Shown here one piece after another: positions 33,927-46,290 of a stretch of DNA of 64,000 nt. Position 1 is the stretch's first letter, and every line of letters begins with the position of its first letter. The notes below the pieces were generated by a model. The model had not been told where the DNA came from. It saw only the letters and a program-made list of their open reading frames with translations, and made no database searches. Both the position numbers and the translations under genes were made by a program. Origin of the DNA: Ophiura sarsii (lineage: Eukaryota > Echinodermata > Ophiuroidea > Amphilepidida > Ophiuridae); NCBI GenBank assembly GCA_035610835.1, contig CM069446.1, positions 48,957,625-49,021,624 of the forward strand. Direction: 5' to 3'.

Positions 33927-35335
33927 TTGGTTATATTTTTATGAGATAAATCAAAGTTGGGAGACATGACATTTGAAGCAATAATCAAATATTCAACTCA
34001 GTAAAGCTCTGTGCAGTATATCTTACCTGCTATAGTGTGTCTCAAGAAAAATGTTCAACAACTTATTTCAGTATTAAAGCTCTGTTGCAGTATGCTGTAG
34101 TGTATAGCTTACCTGCTATTGAGTCTCAAGAAAAAGGCTCCTAAACGTATTTTGATTATCAGGAAATGGCATTGAATGTCAAATATTAATGAACAAGTTT
34201 GGTCCATTTTTGTTGCAATATCATAGCAAAACTAAGAATAAAGCCCACGAAATGGAATAAAGCCTTTTCCCTCAGCTATGGTACAATGTACTGGTGTTTT
34301 GTAAGAAACAATTTTGAAACAATACCATACAAAATGTTCAGTACCCGATTGATGTACAGAATGTACATCATCAACATCATCTTATTTTCTCTCGACACAT
34401 AAAGCTCAATTCGTGTTGAGTTTCCTTTAGTTGACTCTTCTCATTGGATTCATTGTAACATTTAGAAACACTCATATTTTACAAAATTTGTTATTGGTGA
34501 AATCTGAATTGTTAGATATTAAATATTTTGATTTTCATTCAAATTTTGTTTTTTGTTTTTTTTCATTCAAATTTATCCGATTTTTAATTTCAATATAGTA
34601 ACTACAACGGTTGTATAAACTGACCAGAGACGGCCGAAAAGACGCGTTTAAATTGATTCTTTACAGCGGCACATAGCTTCACTATCTTATAAAGAAAACT
34701 AAGCTGTTCCATCTTCTTCCCATCCCCCTTGCGAATACCAACACAACCACATGAACCAGACTCTTTTAATTTCTGTGCCAAGATCCAAATGCTAACAGCC
34801 CTATCGGCCCACTATCTGCGACAGAAACTAGGCCAAGCTCCGTTTCCTAATACAAATTCAAATGAAAGCGAAAACCTCTCGATTGGGATCGGAGCTGCTG
34901 CTGCTCGGCAAAGGTGCGGTCGCATTACAAATGCCCATTTCTTGGCTCGCTGTCACTTGCGTTGGCTCGTAATGCGCGACTTTCGGCTGAGTGGCCACGG
35001 GGGAAATTGACCGATTGTACTTAGCCAGCTTTTCCGGTTTAGAGAAGACACTCTCCTGTTAAGGTGACCTACTCTTCTTAAGGGAAATGTAGTGCCTGCA
35101 CGTGATTAATTTATTATGCAAACCATGTTTTGGGTTCAAATTGGTAACAAATATAGGATTGCTAAGAGTAAAAGCAAGATATACCAACAGGGTGTGGGGA
35201 AACAGGTAATAACAAGGGAGAATAACGCGATAAAACAGATAGATAACAAAAAAACAATAACACACGGAAATGCACTGGGACAAGCAATGAAAATTGCTGC
35301 GCAATAAAACAACAAAGATATATGGTAACAATAAA

Positions 35336-35376
35336 GACCGACGTTTCAAGTGGATATACCACCTTTCATCAGGGAC
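35336..35376 (-). ncRNA. Candidate hammerhead ribozyme core
   Basis: On the minus strand the sequence reads CCCTGATGA, then a stem AGGTGG / loop TATAT / stem CCACTT, then GAAACGTC and GGTC. This is the order of the conserved hammerhead core: CUGAUGA, stem II, GAAA, then a GUC cleavage triplet. Stem II has six pairs including one G-U. Stem III is minimal (ACGU), as reported for ribozymes of Penelope-like retroelements and other repeats that are thought to work as dimers. Stem I is weak here (CC/GG then a mismatch). No reverse transcriptase of that class is seen nearby. Confidence 0.55.
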
Positions 35377-36150
35377 AAATATAAAAAACAAAAGATAATA
35401 AGATAATGAATTAGAAAAGTCCACCACTGTAATTATAGCACAATGCCAGTAATAGATGTTGTCTACTAGACACCCAAGTTAACACTAACCAAAATATAGG
35501 ATTATAATTTAAGGTAATATCTAGGTTGAGAAAAAAAATGCGATAATTTGAAATTATTTTTGGCAGGAAATTTTGATTGAACTTTATTTATGTACGTAAC
35601 AAATCAACAACAGATTTTCAATATTAAACGACACACAAAATAAGACATTCTATTATCCGCAGTCGTGTCATTTTCTAGACTTGATGTTTTTACAACCGGA
35701 CACACACTTCCGGGAAGTCTTTGTGTTGTAATTAAATTGTTGCATAAATTCATTGTATATTCAATGTCTCGTCTTATTACAGCAAGTCATCAGATCAGTA
35801 CGTTACAACTTCCGTAACAACTTCAGTATAGCTTACAATTTCTTATAAAACTCAGCAGTCTTGTATACAAATTTGGGTCTTATTTTTATCAGTGCAATGC
35901 ACTTTGAAGACACTGCTTTTTAAGGAGTAGAACTATAAGCATGATAAGTGTTGTCTTGTGCACCGCTCTTAGCGCACTTTCTCCATAAAATGGTTCAAGC
36001 GGATTCCGTAAATTGGCTCGAAATCCAGAGTTTCCCCCAAATATTCTAACATTTATGACCACATTTAAACACATCTGTGTTCCCTCTTAAATGACAGCTA
36101 ATTTCAAAACATACAATCTTAAAAATGCCTCATCGTTTTGACAAGATACC

Positions 36151-36261
36151 AAGTAAAATAAGATCTCACTAGATTTTCTATTCAAAAAGTTACATCAAAA
36201 GATTACAAATTTGATGTAATTTTTTACTAAAAATCTAGTGCGATCTGATCTTATTTTACTT
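36151..36261. repeat. Short hairpin
   Basis: AAGTAAAATAAGATCTCACT then AGATTTT mirrors AAAATCTAGTGCGATCTGAT then CTTATTTTACTT. An inner stem pairs GTTACATCAAA with TTTGATGTAAT. Confidence 0.7.
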
Positions 36262-37045
36262 TGAATCTAGTCAAAAACTACTGGCATTTAGAGAGTGTAG
36301 GATCTCTCTATTCATTATGGTAATGGTAAATGACCTCTGGATTTAAGCGCATAATGCCATAACCTTGCTTTGAAATGCTATTAGAATTTTACTTTAATTG
36401 TTACTTGCATCTGAAGCCCAGAGATACTTGAAACAGAGTTTAGCATTCATTCCCCTCTTTGATTAAAACCGTCATCTTCGTGATAGCGATAAGTCCATGA
36501 AAAATGCATACTAAATTAAAATAAATATATTGCATGGTGGTGTGTAATAGCTCAATGCATAATAAGTACGCTGCAAATGTGAATGCAAATTATCGTCAAG
36601 GATCTCTTTTAATGCGATGCGGTTACCTGCCCGATAATTAAACAACTAATATAATCGCGGTCTAATGGCATCCAATAAGACACGCTTTACTTCATTCAAA
36701 AAAACCTTGGCATCCTGTATTTATTTTGTAACTTGTAATTCAGTTAGATCGGCTGTAAAGGGGCACGTATATATTTATCGGGGAGATAATTCCGGCAAAG
36801 TTAATTAGGTCGACATATTAGCGAGCCAAGAAAGGTGCAGTATATGCATAGCTATATAAGATGCATGGTTGGAGGACGTTGCCGTGACGTCGCCGTGACG
36901 AAGAAGAAGCCGTTATTAGTTTGTACGCTTGAGTTGATGTGAGATAATGTATTATTTATATTGTGCACTCACTTAAAGAAACTTAACCATATTATGTTAG
37001 TCATACGTTTTTGATCTGGGTACGTCTTAGTACGGTCGGTTGGGT

Positions 37046-37606
37046 CGTTAGGGGAAGATGGGGCGCGGTCCGTTATTCCGTCAGTGAGCGATTCTATGTG
37101 CAAGATTGGGCTATTCTAGCTGAATTCCATACACCCTCCTATGGAAGGCATGACCTTTATCTTTTCCACAGGAAGTGTGAATCTCATAGGGTTACCTGCA
37201 TGGGTGACTCCATTTGAAATTTACACTCCCTGCAGGAAAGATTAAGGTAATTTCTTATACCGGGGAGTATGGATTTCAAATGAAAAATCCCAATGGTTTG
37301 AGCAGCCACGGTTTCAATTGTTCACCAGTGCATTACGTGTGATTGTATATTCCGTTAGGGGAAGATGGGGCGCGGTCCGTTATTCCGTCAGTGAGCGATT
37401 CTGTGTGCAAGATTGGGCTATTCTATTTGAAATCCATACACCCTCCTATGGAAGGCATGACCTTTATCTTCTCCACAGGAAGTGTGAATCTCATAGGGTT
37501 ACCTGCATGGGTGGCTCCATTTGAAATTTACACTCCCTGCTGTAAAGATTAAGGTAATGTCTTATACAGGGGAGTATGGATTTCAAATGAAAAATCCCAA
37601 TAGTTT
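37046..37606 (+). repeat. 307-bp tandem duplication containing family J
   Basis: CGTTAGGGGAAGATGGGGCG, TCAGTGAGCGATTCT and CATACACCCTCCTATGGAAG recur at a spacing of about 307 bp with few changes. A short flank (TTACGTGTGATTGTATATTC) occurs again at 37861. The duplicated block is related to the inverted-repeat element at 2769. Matching small open frames arise from the duplication. Confidence 0.88.
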
Positions 37607-40296
37607 AAAAGTAAAGATTTTACAGTCTGAGCCTCTTTACATTGTTTTCGAGCTCAACTCACCTGTGTTGTTTGGTATTGGTCGCCTATGGCTTCCGCCT
37701 GGTTGAAATCACCACTAGCAAAGCCCGAGAAAATATCAACATTCAATTTTTCGAAAAGTTTTATACTATAAAAAAAAAAAAGTAAATAGTAAAAAAATCA
37801 ATGCAGCATGAAAAAAGGATGCGGGCGGGGACGATCAACTGTTGTTTTGTTTTACTTGGCCTTACGTGTGATTGTATATTCTGGACATTTCTGCTCACAA
37901 TGTAGTTAGTATAGTGCCAGATAGTTGTAATATGCAATATCACCCATCAATAGCTGCCAGGTGGTAAGGTATGGTAGCCTACCTGCTCAGGCATTTATAA
38001 AAACGTTGACAGTTACATATAGCAGCTATTGCAGAGGGATCTATTCATTTAGTTTTTGAGTAGTGAGGGTCTCAGGCCTTCACGCTCACGAAACAGTACC
38101 ATAAAACATCAAGTTTTACATTTAATTATTAAATATTGATAAATCCTCCCACCCAACTCCCCCTCTGTAAAGGATCAGATTGCAAAATGTATGAATATCG
38201 GTCGAATAAAACATAATGGACACGTTTTGTATAACTGTTCCAAAGAGGGCTGGCTATCAGCAACTCTTATGTGCATGACTTTCTCCCCCCCCCCCCCCAT
38301 TCACTAACCTAACAATCAGAGATTGTCCCAGGGAAAGGGGCACTCAAATATGAAATGGATAGAGGTGTATGGCTGATACTCTTGAGCCGGGGGGATGTGG
38401 GTGGGTGGGGGGGGGGGGGGGGGGGGGGGAGATAGAACTACCACAAATTGGGGGTCACAGGGTGAGACATTGCCAAAATGCCAAAGATAGGGGTCTTTTG
38501 GTGAGAAATGTGCAATATTTTCTAAAAAGGGCTCTTAGGGTGTGAAATGTGCAAATTGTGCAGAAAAGAAAGTAGGGTCTTTAGGGGGAGAGAGTGTTGT
38601 TTTTCAACACAAAAAATAAGGGTTCATTGAGTGACAGCAAGGCTGAATAGGGGTATCTTATCAGCCTTATACTTAGACCTGATATGTACCATACCCCCCC
38701 CCCCCCCCCCCCCCACCACCACCCCCAGAAGATTGTGCATCCTACATGTCAATGAATATTGATCTAACAAAACATAATGAACATGTTTCTATGCTTTGTA
38801 AAATCACTGCGCTGCATGCAAAAAGAGCTATCAGCAACTACTCCTTATACTCATTATTTATTGTCTGCTCATGGCGAAGAAGTTGTTCTACAAATTGCAA
38901 AAAGTATTAGGCAAAAAAGAAAGAAAGTTGCGTTGCCCTCAAGTGCCAAAAATCTTGGAAATTGGGTGGGTTGGTTGATTTTTTCTTTTCTTTTTTCTGA
39001 CAAATATTACTGATAGACCGTGGTAGCTGCCATCCTCATAGGGCCACTATTTAAAATACCAGCCTATCCAGGGAATTACTACGATTGAATATAGAAACAC
39101 TATTGGCCATTTCTGGTTGATAGCGGTTCTCGGATTGGGAACAGTGTTTCTAGGCTTAGATAGGGTAGTCATTTAGTAGGACTAAGACCGTGGTTCATGA
39201 CAAGACAAAATTGGTAAATGTCAATTTTACTAATGTTTCTAGTGTGATAATAGTTTAAAAGCAATCTACTCAAGCAAACTTATTTATTTCAAGCAGAAAA
39301 TAGATAGTTTTTTGACAAATTGGGTAAAATTTAAATCTTAAAAAAAAAAAAAAGGACCATGATTTTTGAGATTTTAGGGTCGGTCTCTGAGGGCAACACA
39401 CACACAAAAAGAAATTGGCCTTATACTTATTATTAATTGTATGCTCTTGGCGAAGATGTTGTTCTACAAATTGCAAAATGCATTATATATTGGTCTCTCC
39501 ATAACAAGACCAAATTATTTTAATTTTCTCGGTCAACTGCTTTTAATTTGATTGCATAAAGCAAAACAACTGGAGGGGATAACACTCAAGTTTATTACCA
39601 GGATGTCGGAATAAAAAAATGGGCTATTCCATTTTGTGGATTTGCTGCCATTTCCTTGATCGGAGGGGTTACAGAATATTTGTAAAAATGGAATAGTCCA
39701 ATTTGGTTTGATTTGATTTGATTTGGTTAATGATACTTTATCTTATATATCCCTTTTCTGTTATGGCCGGAGGCAGTAATGTTTATCACCTACTATATTA
39801 CTAACCAAATGAAATTTTGCAAAGTTTTTCTTTACTTATTTGTGTGTACAAAATAGTGCAATATAGACCTACAATTTCTCAAATCTACCTCCAAATACCG
39901 ACATTTTCAAAGGAGGAGGATTCTCCTACATTCCCCATTTTCCACGCCATGTTTAATTGTGAAGTGTTGCTAAATTCTTTTTAAAATCTCCTAGTAAATA
40001 CTTCATTGGGGGTGGGGAGGGATAAATTTACAATAGTTGCTTTTAAGATCAATTTTCCCCCTAATTGCTGACTATGTTTAAGAAAAGTGAACTAATTACA
40101 GCTACAATCAAGAAAATAGCCCTTAAAAGCCAAACAATTGGTTCAATAAGGGTATTGTTTATTAAACAGAAACATGACTCAATTTTGCAGCCAAAAGTTT
40201 TCCATCCCCCACCTGTCCGAGTTTCCTTACCTCCCAAAAAACATGATGTTCTCTGACAATGCGTGTAGCCAATTTTCTTGCCGTGTATATATACAA

Positions 40297-40966
40297 AAAA
40301 TAAGATCATAATCTAAATTTATGCCGCGGCTTATGTGCTTGAGCCTGATCATTTATTTACAGAGAAGCAAAAATGATTCATAAAATTTGGCACGATTCTA
40401 TCTGGCTTGTTATAATGAAGTATTTCTCTTTGAAAAATAGATTTCATAAAAAAAAATAACATAACTTGAGTGACGGGACTTTCCTAGATTTTGGGGTCAA
40501 TGATTCATGGCCTGGGTTGCGTGGTGCGGTATCGTTAGACGTCAGAGAGTATAATATCGTCAGAGGATATAATATCGGTCGGTTAAGACGTACTGGGATG
40601 CTGACAACTGGACCCATGTGGCTCTCAGCAGCAAGTCAATCTATGGCATGAAATTTGAACCGAATAAGATGCGCTCTGTAATTTTATGCCGATATTACTA
40701 CTGTAAAATTGTTGCTATTATTAGATTTTAGTTCAAATTATGGTTATTAAAATGTGGATCAAATATTTCTTGTCAAATAGTATCCTTGTCCAGATAGTAT
40801 CCCTGGTATTTTGCTTTTTTAATAAAGTATTGTCAAATACATATTTTCCTCTATTTTTTCCGCTTCTCTAATCGTGCCAAATTTTATGAATCATTTTTGC
40901 TTCTCTGTAAATAAATGATCAGGCTCAAGCACATAAGCTGAGGCATAAATTTAGATTATGATTTTT
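40297..40966. mobile_element. Foldback element with arms of about 110 bp
   Basis: AAATAAGATCATAATCTAAA, GCTTATGTGCTTGAGCCTGA and AAATGATTCATAAAATTTGG at the left are mirrored by CCAAATTTTATGAATCATTT, TCAGGCTCAAGCACATAAGC and TTTAGATTATGATTTTTTTT at the right. The unpaired centre (about 40410-40865) has no recognised gene. Confidence 0.85.
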
Positions 40967-42319
40967 TTTTTTAAATCTTATTTTGTTATTAATTCATGGT
41001 TTGTGTGATGCAAGTGCAAGATGTGTTTGTTTCCAATTGAACCTTTCTCCTTTTAAACACTGGGTTTGAAGGGTTAAAATACCAGAAATTTTGGAAGGTC
41101 TTACATGATTGGTTATTCAAATGACCAAAATGTAGTTTCAACCAATCACGAAGAACGTATGAATGCAGTAGACTACCGAGTGTTAGATTAAGTTTGATTG
41201 AAGATGTCTGGCGAAAAAATGATTGATTAACTTTTCAGAGAGACTTGTTTCATTGATTAAATTTTCAAAGTATGTTGTCACAAATTTGTCAATGTAAATG
41301 TTTAAATTTTCAGGAGTGATTCATTTGGGAGTCACCCATTAATAAGTAACTTTTTTGGAATTTGTTTTAAAAGAGAGCACATCGTTTCTACTTTAATAAC
41401 AATTATTACAATTTGTGTAGGCAATTGAATTGTTTACATACTAAATAAACCAGAGTAAACAAAAATTATTGACTCATCTGGATAACCCATGATCCGAAGC
41501 ATACAGAGTAATTATGAGGCATGTGGGGGGATTCTCGGCCGACCAGCACATCGTTATAAGCGCTTTTTAATTAGGCAAATAATAATTGCCTGTGTGCCAA
41601 AAAGCCTCCTGAGTCAGACCATAACAGGGGTTCGGACAATGTTGCTAGAAGTACTGTCCCAAGTGGGCTTGTCCATGCTGAAAAGTGGCCCAATTTGTAC
41701 TTAGTTGTTGAAAAATGACCCTGATTCCTTTAAGCCAATATGGCATTTATCGAGTATCGTTTGGACTTTATAGGCATAATTAGCCCAACATTGGGCTACT
41801 CATGTGGGAGTTTGGCAACATTTGATACAAGTGTGTGTCTCAGGCGATGGACAGAGAGAACTTAGGGTTCCCAATAGTCGTACATGTGTTAAGTGCTTCC
41901 GGTTGGATTAAAATCCCAGGAATCCACGTCTGTCATGCATGGAGGGAGGCTGATCTCGTGCGAGACATAGCTAAATGTGCGTTACACATATGTGCAGTGT
42001 TGCCAAACCTCATATATTTGTAGCCCAAAATAATGTCATTTGTAAAGCTCAAAAGTTTAATATGGTACAGACTGGTTTTATGTATCAAATTTGAATATGT
42101 AACAAAAATATCCGATTGAAATATCTGTGATGGGGAATATTCAACTCAAAATTGGGCTGTTTTGAGGTCATTTTTGTGCCCCAAATTTTCAAGCAACATT
42201 ACCCATTTATACACACACCCCCACCGCACTCCCACATTGCAGGCATAGAGACACAGCATTCTCCACTCAAAGTCATGTTACCTACGTGTTCTGTTTCCTC
42301 TTTTTGTCTCGTGCCACAG

Positions 42320-42405
42320 GGAACATCTACAGACGAGGGGCCCGGAGATGGCGGAAACTCTACAAAGTCAACGGACACACATTCCAAGCCAAGAGATTCA
42401 GCAGA
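42320..42405 (+). CDS. aPKC: aPKC exon: pseudosubstrate and start of C1 domain
   Basis: An 86-nt exon encoding [41 protein letters not shown] is the aPKC autoinhibitory pseudosubstrate, with Ala in place of the phosphorylatable residue; it occupies the kinase cleft until activation. GH begins the C1 zinc-finger (first zinc-binding His), and TFQAKRFSR is typical of the family. The acceptor is GTGCCACAG and the donor AGCAGA|GTAAGT. It enters in phase 1 (A + GG gives Arg) and leaves in phase 0. The basic motif is fully conserved, so the gene looks intact. Confidence 0.96.
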
Positions 42406-43180
42406 GTAAGTTGTGACCACAATTTTTTCCTTGTTGTTTTTGTTTACGACGACGGATATTTTTTTTTATGATTTACCAGAACTACGACTCATCGGCCTCT
42501 CAGTCACATTCGATGTAGTCGGTCTTAGTCCATCACTATAGGTTATAAGTGAGTGACTGATCGACAAAATTGACAATTTCGTGTACATCCTTGGATTATT
42601 ACTAGCAGGCGCATATTACCCCCTGTAACACGCAGGTGTAATACAAAGCAGGATTTATCATAACGAGGGGGATAGAGACGTCTTTTTTTCTTGTGGTGGG
42701 GAATCTGTGCCAGCACGTTCAACCTGTGTCGTGCATTGACTAAACCAAGCCCTGGTTCTTTTTACTTACGGTGAGGATATTATTATTATCGTGGTATCCT
42801 CGGAGCTGTCACAACAAATCGCACCACCCTGCCGTGTGTTGTATATGTGTGCACGCATCACTCAGCGCTGTAACTAAGACTTGTCTAGCAGCGAGTAGTC
42901 AGTCACTGGGCCTGGTTTTATTTACGTATGCTGGGCTATACCTATCTACCTATATATCGCCAAGTTTGTTTTCATTGATGGTAACTTTCATACATATATA
43001 CGTAAGACTATCACACACACACATGGGATTGTTTCTTTACCTGGTATGCTACCTGCCCGTTTGTTGACGGTGGTACGGAGAGGGAACTTGATATGTTAAG
43101 TGGTGGCTGTGTTAAGTGCTAGTACATACAAAGTAGTAGTGGTGTGTGTGTGCGTATTCACTCGGTGTAGCCGGCCGGCC

Positions 43181-43249
43181 ATGAAGGAGACGGCAATCTG
43201 GTTCGACATGGGAGACGGACATATTTTTCAGCCGGAGATTTTCAGCTTG
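43181..43249 (+). CDS. Candidate alternative first coding exon of aPKC
   Basis: ATG at 43181, preceded by GGCCGGCC, opens 23 codons (MKETAIWFDMGDGHIFQP then EIFSL) and runs into a strong donor, CTTG|GTAAGT. The exon ends in phase 0, exactly what the next aPKC exon at 51872 accepts. About 500 bp of non-repeat, relatively GC-rich sequence upstream (42600-43180) could be a 5' leader. A transcript from here would lack PB1, the pseudosubstrate and the first zinc ligand of C1, recalling vertebrate PKM-zeta, which arises from an internal promoter. It may instead belong to a nested gene or be a chance open frame. No matching protein is known to me. Confidence 0.35.
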
Positions 43250-43325
43250 GTAAGTACGTAGGGAGGGATTGGACGTGACAATGACAACACCGATAATGTA
43301 CTTATATGCATGTTTTGAATGGATT

Positions 43326-43710
43326 TTAAAGGTATATTATGTGATCTTTCCAGGGAACGCCCTCAACATCGAAAAAAAAATTGAAAAAAAGATTTTCTTG
43401 CAGATTTACATTTCTGATCATAAATCGCACATACATTCCAAGTTACAGGGCGATACGATTCTTAATTACTTCAAAATCATGGTTTTAGAGTGAAAATAAA
43501 CTGTCGGGATAACACCAACAGTTTATATTTTCACTCTAAATTCACTCTAAAACCATGATTTTGAGGTAATTAGGAATCGTATCGCTCTGTAACTTGGAAT
43601 GCATGTACGATTTATGATCAGAAATGTAAATCTGCAAGAAAATCTACTTTCTAAAAAAAAATCATGAATAGAGGGCGCTCTCTGGAAAAGATCACATAAT
43701 ATGCCTTTAA
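43326..43710. mobile_element. TTAA-bounded foldback MITE, family A copy 4
   Basis: TTAAAGGTATATTATGTGAT at the left, AAGATCACATAATATGCCTT then TAA at the right, with a central stem ATAAACTGT...ACAGTTTAT. It lies only 77 bp after the candidate alternative exon. Confidence 0.88.
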
Positions 43711-44130
43711 CTGTGTCCCTGCCCTGAAAAAGAAGCATTTGAGCATTTTGATTGGCAACTGAAACTGAAACTCAAAAAAAGTTTAACACACCGTAATATG
43801 TGGAACGTCAGATATTGTATAGAATTCCCTTACCCTAGACCAGATCTTTTCATCATTACCATGATTACTTAATTTATATACTGTACATCTACATCCCATG
43901 TGAGATTCCCTTATGTAAAGACTTACAAATTCAGTTGTATACAAGTGTAGTGTAGATGACCTCATGAATAATCATGAACTCATGAATAACCATTAGCTTA
44001 TGCACGCACCATTATGCTATTGCTGTGTATGAAGTTTCACGTGGCGATTAGCACCGCGTAACGCGACACGGTGTTATAACTCACCACCTGTGGCAAGACG
44101 TGATCATTCCCTAACGAACTACATTTTGAA

Positions 44131-44404
44131 TTGGTCCAATCAGCACTCTCGATTTTGATATTTGCCACATGCGCAGGTGGTGTAGGCAACAACACTTCCG
44201 TTCACTTTTCGAACATGTTCTTTTCCCGTCCTGAGGTTTGTTCCACCCTTTTCAAAGATGGCGGCCGTCACTTTTCGAACATGTTCTTTTCCCGTTCCGA
44301 GGTTTGTTCTTCCCTTTTCAAAGATGGCGGCCATATAGAGGACCATGTAACCCACATTCTAGAATGCGCGGCCACCATGGGTACTTAATAGGGACTATAT
44401 AAAG
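44131..44404 (+). promoter_or_regulatory. Promoter-like cluster: CCAAT, two YY1-type sites, TATA
   Basis: TTGGTCCAATCAG (44131-44143) supplies a CCAAT box. AAGATGGCGGCC, the consensus for YY1, occurs at 44255-44266 and 44321-44332 within a 66-bp duplication (TCACTTTTCGAACATGTTCT...). TATATAAAG lies at 44396-44404, and pyrimidine-rich initiator-like sequence follows about 30 bp downstream. No long open frame or donor follows convincingly, so the transcript, if any, is unknown. Confidence 0.45.
44204..44335 (+). repeat. 66-bp tandem duplication carrying YY1-type sites
   Basis: TCACTTTTCGAACATGTTCT TTTCCCGT..GAGGTTTGTTC then CCTTTTCAAAGATGGCGGCC is present twice at 66-bp spacing with only a few substitutions. 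Confidence 0.92.
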
Positions 44405-46068
44405 AGCGACCCATATTCGCCCATGTTACATTCCTCACAGCGCCTATGTTACAAAACTGGGCTAGTGAAAATGAAGGAATTGTGGGGAAACGTCTCTTCA
44501 CGTGCACCAATTCATTAAAACTTGTATTAGTTATACATGTACCTTAAATGTGTTATACTTGTATACTTTTAACCTTCTAAAAGTTGTAAGCATCACATTC
44601 ATGTAAATACACTCTGCCCTCAGAAAGCACCCTCAGCATGGATTTGCTACCCGAGGGGAATCCATTTTGCTCAGGGCTAAAAGGCAAAATACAACCTATT
44701 TTAAATTTGTAATTTAAATTTGAGAAATAGGGAACTTAATGTCAAGCTGTTGTGGTTTCTTGTTAACAACACATTAATCTGTGGCCCATCTGTTCAAAAC
44801 GAAATCATCATATTTATCATGGGGACGCTTTTAACTTTTTTGTTTGAGTGCCTCCGCCCCCCCCCCCCCCCCAAGATATACAAAGTCATACTTAAATGTT
44901 AAAAGGATGCGTTCTTGCAATCGTATTATACACCTATGTTGACTCTACCGTCGGTAAATCGGTAATATCATGATATATGTAAATATGGCTACCTAATAAG
45001 GATTATGGTAAACACTTGAATATCAAAATGTAGGGCAAGTCTTGTGACACAACAAGCATCGTATGATGGATAAATGGCGCGTCTTTGGGGCTTTGGATCC
45101 GGGTAAATATTGCCCAAGCAAAGATATTATTTGCGCACAAACTATGGTTGTCTCTGCACGTCGGAATTACCTATGCATGACGGATGTTCGGTAAAGAAAA
45201 CAACGGTGAATGAATACGCGAAGATACCGTGCATAGTTTGCGATTGAAAACGATCGTTGACAATGTGTCGTAGTAGAGACGTTATTGAGGAGTGTCAATA
45301 CCTGGAGGGTTTTTTCGACTTGGGTCGTCCTGAGATTGTTACAATCGTCTCTATGACTCCATGATAAATTAAATAAAATTTGCAGAAGATTTGGCGTGCA
45401 TATTTTATAGCGCTTTTTTTAGAGAAGCTTGGGTTACATACAGCGTCATTGCTTATTCCTACAATCTGACCTCAAAATAGGAGCCTTGCGAACATCAAGA
45501 ATCATGATCCAACCTGCCACAATGCGAAAAACAACCCAGTGGCTGGTACACTTTGTCTTTCCAGATCATCTACCACGAGAGGGGATGAATGCGGTGTTTC
45601 TAGATATTTCTCTGGATTTTCTTTGTATTTAGAAAAGTCTCCATTTTTTGTCGTTAGTTTCACAGAAATCACCCGCTTGTAAAATTTGTGAAAATAACTT
45701 TCGTTAAACAAATGTTGATAGTGTCCGTGACCGCTAATATCCTGACTAATTCAATAACTGTTTAGTTATACAAGTGTATGTTGAAAAGTAAAGTGTGCAG
45801 GTCGTCGAATAATAACAGGTTTTCAAGTCGATCTTAATATTTGCGCCATTGTTAACTCTTCAATGTGGTCACATTCAATTGAATGTCGTAAATTAGTTGC
45901 CAGCGCTAATGAATATCTTGATCTAGAGTAAAAGGATCCACACACAAAAAAGTAATGCAGGAAAAATTAGAATCGGTCATCTTTGCATGTTGCGTGCAGC
46001 ACATTGCAAAACATGTCGTTGAACTGACAGAGGAAATTACCAAAGACGTACAAGACTCTTAACATTTT

Positions 46069-46290
46069 ACACACGGCTATTGGTTTTACCATACACAAAA
46101 CAGATTTTTCAGAAACATTTCATAATTTTTAAAGTCTATCTCAAGGATTACTGACTCAATACTAGGCATGTTTGTACTTATTTCAATGCATTTCTCATGG
46201 TGATTCCAAATATGGTAATGACATTTAATAATTGTGACATTTTTTAATCATTTTGAAATTTTGGAATGTCGTCTGCAGAGAAGGTATTAA
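46069..46290 (+). mobile_element. TTAA-bounded MITE, family C copy 4
   Basis: TTAACATTTTACACACGGCT at the left and GAGAAGGTATTAA at the right. The interior ACTAGGCATGTTTGTACTTA matches the others. The right end is eroded. Confidence 0.75.

Larger units (their letters stand above)
30460..42319 (+). other. aPKC: aPKC intron between linker and pseudosubstrate exons
   Basis: An 11.9-kb phase-1 intron carrying nested families A and B, the 368-bp duplication with a hAT-like insertion, family E, a hammerhead-like motif, the family J duplication and foldbacks. The stretches 33950-35100, 35430-36140, 36270-37010, 37900-40290 and 41000-42300 show only AT-rich sequence, homopolymer G/C tracts (38288, 38408, 38695) and short repeat scraps. 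Confidence 0.85.

Noticed and set aside
34729..35010. 93-codon frame in a more GC-rich patch, considered as an exon
   Set aside because: No donor or acceptor in a fitting position and no recognised domain.
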